Part shown: positions 1-6,118 of the stretch, one piece after another
Position numbering within the stretch: the stretch's first letter is position 1
Layout of the letters: each line of letters opens with the position of its first letter
Source of the DNA: an uncultured Bacteroidales bacterium
GTDB taxonomy: Bacteria > Bacteroidota > Bacteroidia > Bacteroidales > UBA932
Reading direction: 5' to 3'
DNA: 7,323 bases
Assembly (NCBI GenBank): GCA_937898205.1
Contig: CALEJC010000237.1
Span: forward strand, 1-7,323
The notes under the pieces: model-generated
What the model was told of the DNA's origin: nothing
Seen by the model: only the letters and a program-made list of their open reading frames with translations
The model's database searches: none
Translations under genes and position numbers: made by a program

Positions 1-2090
1 AGAGCCTCGAAGGCAACGTATCCCTCTCCGGCAAGATCGGTAACTCAAGAAACTTCTACATGCCATACCGCGTGTCTATGGGTTACTACGATCAGGATGG
101 TACACTCAAGACTTCTGCAATTTCACGTCAGACCCTCTCTCTCAACCTCACTCCTACACTCCTTGATGAGCATCTCGTAGTCAACCTCAATGGTAAGGCT
201 ATGAACATGAACAACTCATTTGCTAATCAGGACGCTATCGGTGGTGCAGTGCGTTTTGACCCTACTCAGCCTGTTTATGACGCCAACGGTCTTAACGGTT
301 ACTATTGGTGGAACAATGGTCTCGGAACCTTTGACGTGCAGAACACCAACACTATGGCCGGCATCAACCCAGTTGCCGCCCTCAATGACAAGAAGGATCT
401 TTCAAACGCTCAGCGCTATATCGGTAACGCTCAGTTTGATTATAAGGTTCACGGTTTTGAGGACCTCAGACTCAACCTCAACCTCGGTATCGACTACTCT
501 AACTCAAAGGGCACAGTAGACGTTGCTCCTGGCACTGAGATGTCACTTCACAACACTCAGCAGGGTGGTTCAGGTTTCCACACTGACTACACTCAGAAGA
601 AGATGGATAGGACACTCGAGTTCTATGCCGCATATGACAAGGAGCTCGGCAAGCACAGCATCAACGCTATGGCCGGTTACTCTTGGCAGCACTTCTACAA
701 CGAGACATACAATGTTACATTCAAGGCCGACGGCACAAGCCCTTCAGCTGCTGACTATTACCTCAGCAACCCTAGAGACTTCAGAACAGAGTACTATCTC
801 GTATCTTTCTTCGGTCGTGTAAACTACAGCTTCGACGACAGAGTACTCGTGACCGCTACTCTCCGTAACGACGGTACATCTCGTTTCCAGAACAACAAGT
901 GGGGTCTTTTCCCATCAGTTGCTGTGAGCTACAACTTCGCAAAGGACATCAAGGGCATCGACGCTCTCTCAGCACTCAAGGTACGTGCCAGCTGGGGGGA
1001 GACAGGTCAGCAGGACCTCCAGTCAGGTGACTACCCTACACTCTCTTCATACAAGTACAATACTAACCAGAGTATGTACTACTTCGGAAGCCAGATGATC
1101 GTCCCTATCACTCCACTTGGTTACAACGCTGATCTCAAGTGGGAGACCACAACAACCTACAACCTTGGTGTTGACTATGGTTTCTTCAACGATCGCATCA
1201 CTGGTAGCATTGACGTCTACAAGCGCAACACAAGAGACCTCCTCAACCGCACTCCGGTTGCTGCAGGTGCCAACCTTTCAAACTACCTTGACGCTAATAT
1301 CGGTGACCTCACCAACAGCGGTTTTGAGTTTGAAATCAACACAATCCCTGTAATGACAAAGGATTGGAGCTGGACTGTAGGCTTCAACGCTTCATACAAC
1401 AAGACTGTTATCACACGTCTTACTACTGACGACGAGCGTCCTGATTACTATGGCATCGAGACCGGTGGTATCGCCGGCGGTACCGGTAACACCATCCAGG
1501 TACACCAGACAGGACATGCTCCTAACTCATTCTTTGTATACCAGCAGGTATATGACATGGATGGCAATCCTATCGAGGGTGCTTATGTAGACCGCAACGA
1601 GGATGGCAAGATCGACGTCAAGGACAAGTACTGCTACCACAAGGCTGCACCGGATTGGACATTTGGTTTCAACACCCAGCTTTCATACAAGCAGTGGACT
1701 CTCGCAATGAGCGCTCACGCAAATCTTGGTAACTATGTATACAACAACGTTTCTTCAAACGGTGACCTTCTCACTGACCTCTGGACCAACGGATTTGTAA
1801 ACAACCGTTACTCTACAGCCAAGAGCCACAACATCCGCTCTAAGGCTCAGTACTGGTCTGACATGTATGTTCAGGATGCTTCATTCTTGAAGATCGACAA
1901 CGTGACTCTCAGCCGTAACTTCCTCCTTGGCCGCGAAAAGAGTTCTAGCATCAGCGTATTTGCTACTGTCCAGAACCTTGCTACTCTTACTAAGTATGAG
2001 GGTATCGACCCTGAAATCTTCTCAGGTATCGACAACAACATGTACCCAAGACCTCGTACTTATATCCTTGGTGTAAAGTATAACTTCTAA
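1..2090 (+). CDS. susC: SusC-like TonB-dependent outer-membrane oligosaccharide transporter (5' end missing)
   Basis: Outer-membrane beta-barrel importer that takes up malto-oligosaccharides with energy from TonB-ExbBD, in a complex with the SusD lid. The frame is open from position 3, so the ATG at 60 is internal. About 695 residues are visible against roughly 1000 for the family, so the signal peptide, carboxypeptidase-like domain, TonB box and most of the plug lie upstream. Diagnostic pieces: the YRVSMGYYDQDGTLKTS segment (66-116), DPTQPVYDANG (258-290), an EF-hand-like acidic loop DRNEDGKIDVKD (1590-1625), and the C-terminal signature PRPRTYILGVKYNF (2046-2087). The last residue is Phe, as expected for a barrel recognised by the BAM machinery. 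The stop is TAA at 2088. susD follows after 17 bases, so the two are surely co-transcribed. Lysine codons are essentially all AAG, suggesting high expression. Family assignment is firm; starch as substrate is inferred from the neighbours. Confidence 0.96.
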   Translation, partial: SLEGNVSLSGKIGNSRNFYMPYRVSMGYYDQDGTLKTSAISRQTLSLNLTPTLLDEHLVVNLNGKAMNMNNSFANQDAIGGAVRFDPTQPVYDANGLNGYYWWNNGLGTFDVQNTNTMAGINPVAALNDKKDLSNAQRYIGNAQFDYKVHGFEDLRLNLNLGIDYSNSKGTVDVAPGTEMSLHNTQQGGSGFHTDYTQKKMDRTLEFYAAYDKELGKHSINAMAGYSWQHFYNETYNVTFKADGTSPSAADYYLSNPRDFRTEYYLVSFFGRVNYSFDDRVLVTATLRNDGTSRFQNNKWGLFPSVAVSYNFAKDIKGIDALSALKVRASWGETGQQDLQSGDYPTLSSYKYNTNQSMYYFGSQMIVPITPLGYNADLKWETTTTYNLGVDYGFFNDRITGSIDVYKRNTRDLLNRTPVAAGANLSNYLDANIGDLTNSGFEFEINTIPVMTKDWSWTVGFNASYNKTVITRLTTDDERPDYYGIETGGIAGGTGNTIQVHQTGHAPNSFFVYQQVYDMDGNPIEGAYVDRNEDGKIDVKDKYCYHKAAPDWTFGFNTQLSYKQWTLAMSAHANLGNYVYNNVSSNGDLLTDLWTNGFVNNRYSTAKSHNIRSKAQYWSDMYVQDASFLKIDNVTLSRNFLLGREKSSSISVFATVQNLATLTKYEGIDPEIFSGIDNNMYPRPRTYILGVKYNF

Positions 2091-2107
2091 TCATCAGGAA
2101 ACGAGAT

Positions 2108-3688
2108 ATGAAAAAGATTAAATTTATTGCAGTTGCACTTGCAACACTTATTCTCGGTGGTTTCACTACTTCTTGTATCGGTGATCTTGAAGTGACTCCT
2201 ATCGATCCAAACCTTGCTCTTCCTGAAGATATTCTTGACTCTCAGGATGCTTTTACAGCACTCCTCGCAAAGTGCTACCAGGGACTTGCCGTTTCTTCTT
2301 CAGACGGTCCTAACGGTGGTCCTGATATCGAGGGTGTAGATGGTGGTTACGGTCAGTATTTCCGTGCTATCTTCTATCTTAACGAGCTCACTACAGACGA
2401 GGCTACAGTATGTTGGAATGATGGTTCCGTATATGACCTCCATCACCTCTGCTGGAACTCTTCAAACGAGTATATCCTCGCAATGTACTATCGTATATTC
2501 TATCAGATCAGCCTTTGCAACGAGTTTATCCGTCGTTCAAACGAGACTCAGATCGAGGGCTACACTCTCAAGGACACATACATCGCTGAGGCACGCGCTC
2601 TCAGACTTCTCAGCTACTACCATGCTATCGACATGTTTGGTAACGTGCCATTTGCAACAGAGGCCAACTCAGTAGGATCTACAGGTCCTGAGCAGATCTC
2701 TCGTGCTAAGCTCTTTGAGTGGATGGAAACAGAGGCCAAAGAGCTTCTCGCAGGTTCTAACCTTGCTGAAATCGGCAAAAACGAGTATGGCCGTTGCGAC
2801 AAGGGTCTTGTGAAGATGATTCTTGCTAAGCTTTATCTCAACGCTGAGGTATACACTGGCACAGCAATGTATGAGCAGGCTGCCGAGGTGAGCGAGGATA
2901 TCATCAACTCATACCCTGCTCTCCACGCCAACTATACTGATCTTTTCTGCGCTGACAACCACCTTCAGAGTGTCAACAGCACATACAACGGTGGCGAGAT
3001 CATCTTTGCAGTTCCTCAGGACGGTATCAGCATTCAGAGCTACGGTGCTACCAATAGCATCATCTTTGGTTTCACCGGTGACGCATGGGTAGGTGACATC
3101 GGTATCTCAAGCGGTTGGAAGGGATTCTCTTGCACAGGTGCATTCACCAGCAAGTTTGAGGCTAACGACAAGCGCAACCTCTTCTATAAAGGCGAGGAGT
3201 ATCCTCAGTACATTTCTTCTATCAGAAGAGAGTCTGACGGTTGGTCAGATGGTTGGAAATCAACTAAGTTCACCAACGTTAACCACGATGGTTCTGCAGC
3301 TCAGTCAACAGGTTTCGTAGATACAGACTATCCTGTATTCCGCACAGCAGACGCATATCTTATGTATGCAGAGTGTGCTGCTCGTGGTAAGGCAGACATG
3401 ACTAAGGGCAAGAAATATCTTGATGCAGTGCGTGCTCGCGCAGGCGTAGGCAGCATTGATCTTACTCTTGACAACATCATTGATGAGCGTGCTCGTGAGC
3501 TTCACCTTGAAGGCTTCCGCCGTCAGGACCTCATCAGATTTAATATGTTCACTACCGACAGTTACCTCTGGGAGTTCAAGGGTGGCGCACAGGAAGGTAA
3601 GGCAGTTGATGCTAAATTCAACCTCTTCCCTATCACAGCCGGTGACACCAACGCCAACGGTAACCTTGTTCAGAACGATGGCTATTAA
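2108..3688 (+). CDS. susD: SusD-like surface starch-binding lipoprotein
   Basis: Surface lipoprotein that caps the SusC barrel and binds starch helices. Its 526 residues are a normal family length. A lipoprotein signal peptide ends at TTSC with Cys23 as the lipidated residue; acidic residues follow (CIGDLE), consistent with surface export. The alpha-helical SusD/RagB fold is shown by EARALRLLSYYHAIDMFGNV (161-180), the TPR-like KMILAKLYLNAEVYTG (236-251), FRTADAYLMYAECAARG (411-427), LEGFRRQDLIRF (467-478) and the C-terminal FNLFPIT...NGNLVQNDGY. CIGDLEVTPIDP, MFTTDSYLWEFKGG and SYGATNS closely resemble B. thetaiotaomicron SusD as I recall it. By that remembered alignment Trp103, Tyr312 and Trp337 would match its starch-binding aromatic arc (W98, Y296, W320), and Arg86 its R81. 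The ATG has an AGGAA stretch 8-12 bases upstream. The gene ends in tandem stops TAA-TAG, three bases before the next ATG. Confidence 0.96.
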   Translation: MKKIKFIAVALATLILGGFTTSCIGDLEVTPIDPNLALPEDILDSQDAFTALLAKCYQGLAVSSSDGPNGGPDIEGVDGGYGQYFRAIFYLNELTTDEATVCWNDGSVYDLHHLCWNSSNEYILAMYYRIFYQISLCNEFIRRSNETQIEGYTLKDTYIAEARALRLLSYYHAIDMFGNVPFATEANSVGSTGPEQISRAKLFEWMETEAKELLAGSNLAEIGKNEYGRCDKGLVKMILAKLYLNAEVYTGTAMYEQAAEVSEDIINSYPALHANYTDLFCADNHLQSVNSTYNGGEIIFAVPQDGISIQSYGATNSIIFGFTGDAWVGDIGISSGWKGFSCTGAFTSKFEANDKRNLFYKGEEYPQYISSIRRESDGWSDGWKSTKFTNVNHDGSAAQSTGFVDTDYPVFRTADAYLMYAECAARGKADMTKGKKYLDAVRARAGVGSIDLTLDNIIDERARELHLEGFRRQDLIRFNMFTTDSYLWEFKGGAQEGKAVDAKFNLFPITAGDTNANGNLVQNDGY

Positions 3689-3691
3689 TAG

Positions 3692-6052
3692 ATGATTATG
3701 AAAAAGATTTTAAGCATACTCGCTCTTGCAGGTCTGGTTGCTACATCCTGCGTTAAAGAAGAGCCATTTGTACAGTTCAATCCTGAGGAGGCTGTTGCAC
3801 CTACACTTGCTGAAGTGACAGGCACAACCCTCAGCGCTGAAGCTGAACCTATCACTACCACTTTTGGCGATGCTGATTTTGGTTTTACCAGCGCTAAGGC
3901 CTACGAGCTCCAGATTTCTACAACTGAGGATTTTGCTGCTGCTGAGAAGCTTTCTGCATCAATCGCAGATGGAAAAATCAGCATTGAGGCAAAGGCTCTC
4001 AACTCCGCTATCCTCAACTTTGGTGGAGCTGCTGACACTGAGTTTACTGTATATTTCAGACTCAGCGCATTTATCGCTGACAACACAAACAACGCAATCT
4101 CAAGCACTAAGATTGTTTCAAATGTAGTTTCAGCTACTTTCATCCCTTATGACATGCTCGTAATGGATAAGGATACATATCCATTTATCTATGTAATCGG
4201 TAATTATTGCGGTTGGGGACATGGCGATGCCAAGATCCAGTATCTCTATAACTACAACAAGGACGGCAAGACATATACCGGTGTAATCGACTTTGAGGAC
4301 AAGGCAGCTGACGGCTTCAAGCTCACAGGAGGTCCTGATTGGGATCACGGCAACTGGGGTTCAGTGGCACAGGAGGAAGAGCCTGAGCAGACTTCTATCT
4401 CTCTCATCGACGATGGTGGTTCTAAGGACATCAAGGCCTACAGCAAGAGATTCTACCAGTTCAGCTTTGACAAGTCATCTCTTACCCTCACAAAGGTAAA
4501 CGGCTTCGATAAGGTTGGTATCATCGGTGGCTTCAACGAGTGGGGTGGCGATGTAGAGATGCAGTACAACCGCACTTATGTGCGCTTCTACGCTGACCTT
4601 GAGCTTACTGCCGACACAGAACTTAAGTTCCGTGCTGACTCAGACTGGGCCCTCAACTGGGGTGATAAGTGTGATGTCAACGGTGGCAATATCGCTGTTA
4701 AGGCAGGTACATACCGTGTATATCTCGACCTCAACAAGAAGGAGATCAGATTTGACGCCAAGATGTATCAGCAGGAAGAGCCAGGCACTGCAATCCAGGA
4801 GCCGGAGCCAGAGGAGCCAGCTCCATTTACAGGTTGGGGTGTGACAGGTTCTATCGCTTCTGCCGGCATCAATTGGGATGGAGACATCGCTATGACTGAG
4901 GCATCAGGCGTATGGACTGCCTATGCAACTCTTGCAACAACTGACGCATTTAAGTTCCGCAAGGACGCTGACTGGGCTGAGAACTATGGTGCAGCCGGCG
5001 ATGTAGAGCCATTTGTAATCACTGACGGTACAGCATTTGACGCTGCTGCTGGTGGTAAGAACCTCGCAGTGCCTGCTGACGGTTTCTATCAGCTCGTTCT
5101 TGATACAAACAACCTCAAGATCACAGTTTCAAGCGCTACTGTATGGGGCGTTATCGGCGACTTCAATGGTTGGGGTGGCGATAGCTTCATGACTCTTAAG
5201 GATGGCAAGTGGGTTAGCGAAGAGCTTAGCCTCGAGGCCGGTAAGGGCTTCAAGATCCGTCAGAACAGCGGTTGGGACGTAAACCGCGGTGCTGAGGGTG
5301 ACGTAGAGCCATTTGAGGTAACTGTGGGCACAGCTCTCAAGGTTGTTGCCGGTGGTAAGAACCTCACAGTGCCTGCAACAGGCAAATACATCATCACCTA
5401 CGATCCAGAGGCTGAGACTATCCTTGTGGAGAACTCTCTTCCACAGAACTGCTGGTCACTCATCGGTGAGATCGGCGATTCAAGCTGGAACAAGGATTTC
5501 TATATGACCCAGACTGACGGTCTTTGGATCAGCGATGCTGTAGAGCTCAAGGCTGGCAAGGGCTTCAAGGTGCGTTTCAACAACGACTGGGCTGAGAACC
5601 GTGGTGCTACAGGTGATGCAGATCCTACATCTATAGCTATGGGCTCAAGTATTGCTGTTGTCAACAATGGTAAGAACCTCGCTGCTGCCGAGGACGGCAC
5701 ATACAGAGTGGTTTATGATCCTGCAAAGGAACTCCTTTACTTCCTCGGTTGGTCAGTGATCGGTCAGGTCAACGGCGCCAACTGGGATAAGGACATCATC
5801 ATGACTCCGGCTGACGGCGTATGGACAAGTACTCCATTCTCAGTAGAGGGTGGTTTCAAGATCCGTTTTGGCCTTGACTGGGGAGTCAACCGTGGTGCTA
5901 CAGGTGAGACAGAGCCATTTAATGTGACTCTTGACACTGCAACTGACGTAGTTAAAGATGGTAAGAATCTCGGCATTGAGAACGCTTCCGGCAAGTACGT
6001 CATCGTATATGATAGCAAAGCTGAAAAAGTAACTGTTTCAGCAAGCAAATAG
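3692..6052 (+). CDS. SusE/SusF-like multi-module starch-binding surface lipoprotein
   Basis: Predicted non-catalytic surface lipoprotein that holds starch for the SusG amylase and SusCD importer. The signal peptide ends at LVATSC (Cys20), followed by VKEEP, a lysine-acid-acid pattern like the Bacteroidota surface-export signal. Residues about 31-150 look like the SusE N-terminal immunoglobulin-like domain. Six starch-binding beta-sandwich modules follow: 165-269 (divergent), 273-356, 381-480, 484-580, 587-684 and 686-784. A Pro/Glu-rich linker (357-379) splits them two plus four. Modules three to six share W(G/S)xxG, a second Trp, (F/I)R near DWxxN(R/Y)GA, GKNL and a final YDP-like strand; paired Trp residues (for example 485/494/528) are candidate glycan contacts. 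At 786 residues it is about as long as SusE and SusF combined, and no separate SusF gene follows. The start is ambiguous: ATG 3692 or the in-frame ATG 3698, which gives a more typical MKKILSIL opening. The gene lies three bases after susD, in the same operon. Confidence 0.93.
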   Translation: MIMKKILSILALAGLVATSCVKEEPFVQFNPEEAVAPTLAEVTGTTLSAEAEPITTTFGDADFGFTSAKAYELQISTTEDFAAAEKLSASIADGKISIEAKALNSAILNFGGAADTEFTVYFRLSAFIADNTNNAISSTKIVSNVVSATFIPYDMLVMDKDTYPFIYVIGNYCGWGHGDAKIQYLYNYNKDGKTYTGVIDFEDKAADGFKLTGGPDWDHGNWGSVAQEEEPEQTSISLIDDGGSKDIKAYSKRFYQFSFDKSSLTLTKVNGFDKVGIIGGFNEWGGDVEMQYNRTYVRFYADLELTADTELKFRADSDWALNWGDKCDVNGGNIAVKAGTYRVYLDLNKKEIRFDAKMYQQEEPGTAIQEPEPEEPAPFTGWGVTGSIASAGINWDGDIAMTEASGVWTAYATLATTDAFKFRKDADWAENYGAAGDVEPFVITDGTAFDAAAGGKNLAVPADGFYQLVLDTNNLKITVSSATVWGVIGDFNGWGGDSFMTLKDGKWVSEELSLEAGKGFKIRQNSGWDVNRGAEGDVEPFEVTVGTALKVVAGGKNLTVPATGKYIITYDPEAETILVENSLPQNCWSLIGEIGDSSWNKDFYMTQTDGLWISDAVELKAGKGFKVRFNNDWAENRGATGDADPTSIAMGSSIAVVNNGKNLAAAEDGTYRVVYDPAKELLYFLGWSVIGQVNGANWDKDIIMTPADGVWTSTPFSVEGGFKIRFGLDWGVNRGATGETEPFNVTLDTATDVVKDGKNLGIENASGKYVIVYDSKAEKVTVSASK
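4184..4759 (+). other. First pair of starch-binding modules in the SusE/F-like protein
   Basis: Two SusE-type beta-sandwich modules. Module one (residues 165-269) opens with IYVIGNYCGWG and is divergent: it carries an insertion rich in Glu and Asp (about 227-248) where the later modules have a short loop. Its Trp175, Trp217 and Trp222 are possible ligand contacts. Module two (273-356) has VGIIGGFNEWGGD, LKFRADSDW and GGNIAVKAGTYRVYLDL, the usual family layout. With the preceding N-terminal domain this pair resembles a complete classical SusE, which is why the four further modules look like an addition. Boundaries are judged by eye. Confidence 0.75.
4832..6043 (+). repeat. Four tandem starch-binding module repeats, about 97-105 codons each
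   Basis: In-frame tandem repeat coding for modules three to six at 4832-5131, 5141-5431, 5450-5743 and 5747-6043. The likeness is visible in DNA as well as protein. Positions 5051-5076 and 5351-5376 match at 25 of 26 bases exactly 300 bases apart. Positions 5597-5616 and 5888-5907 are an identical 20-mer 291 bases apart. A 15-mer at 4970-4984 recurs at 5585-5599. This pattern fits internal duplication of a single module, though selection on conserved residues with strong codon bias could contribute. Each unit keeps a WxxxG opening strand, DWxxNxGA and GKNL. Confidence 0.88.
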
Positions 6053-6066
6053 ATTTCATTATTTTG
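6036..6066 (+). promoter_or_regulatory. Weak candidate Bacteroidota-type promoter for the amylase gene
   Basis: TTTC (6036-6039), a 19-base spacer, then TTATTTTG (6059-6066) resembles the Bacteroides consensus TTTG / TAnnTTTG with one mismatch in each element. Transcription would begin around 6070, inside the left arm of the terminator hairpin, so such a transcript could not form the full stem. The sequence is AT-rich and short motifs arise by chance; this is a possibility only. Confidence 0.2.
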
Positions 6067-6104
6067 TGCGCCGGCACGGCATCGGTGTCGGCGCACTTTT
6101 TTTT
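6066..6104 (+). terminator. Intrinsic (rho-independent) terminator after the susE/F-like gene
   Basis: The 5' arm GTGCGCCGGCAC (6066-6077) pairs with GTGTCGGCGCAC (6085-6096) over all 12 positions, with one G-T wobble. The loop is seven bases (GGCATCG), and eight T residues follow directly (6097-6104), then more T/A-rich sequence. The stem starts 13 bases after the stop at 6050-6052. It should stop or strongly reduce transcription arriving from susC-D-E before the amylase gene. It is not a convincing bidirectional terminator, because no run of A precedes the stem on the + strand. Confidence 0.92.
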
Positions 6105-6118
6105 ATTATTTTTAGAAC

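Noticed and set aside
60..62. ATG at 60 as the start of the transporter gene
   Set aside because: The same frame is open back to position 3 and encodes typical SusC residues (SLEGNVSLSGKIGNSRNFY) before it; the true start is upstream of the window.
2091..2107. Attenuator or hidden gene between susC and susD
   Set aside because: Only 17 bases, with no hairpin; it holds just a weak AGGAA ribosome-binding-like stretch.
2617..2802. Antisense and alternative-frame ORFs of 60-110 residues inside susC, susD and susE/F
   Set aside because: All lie within well-supported genes and have low-complexity Ser/Thr/Leu-rich translations, as expected from out-of-frame reading of biased codons.
4760..4828. 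Pro/Glu-rich segment of the SusE/F-like protein as a fusion scar or frameshift
   Set aside because: The reading frame is continuous and the composition is that of a normal flexible inter-module linker. It may mark an old fusion joint, but the sequence alone does not show this.
5764..6096. A 110-residue antisense ORF spanning the end of the SusE/F-like gene and the terminator
   Set aside because: It is a shadow of the repeated module coding sequence, begins within the hairpin, and shows no protein family features.
6101..6118. TATTTTTA at 6107-6114 as a -7 promoter element for the amylase
   Set aside because: There is no TTTG-like -33 element at the proper distance (that region is the GC-rich hairpin), and transcription would start at or after the ATG.
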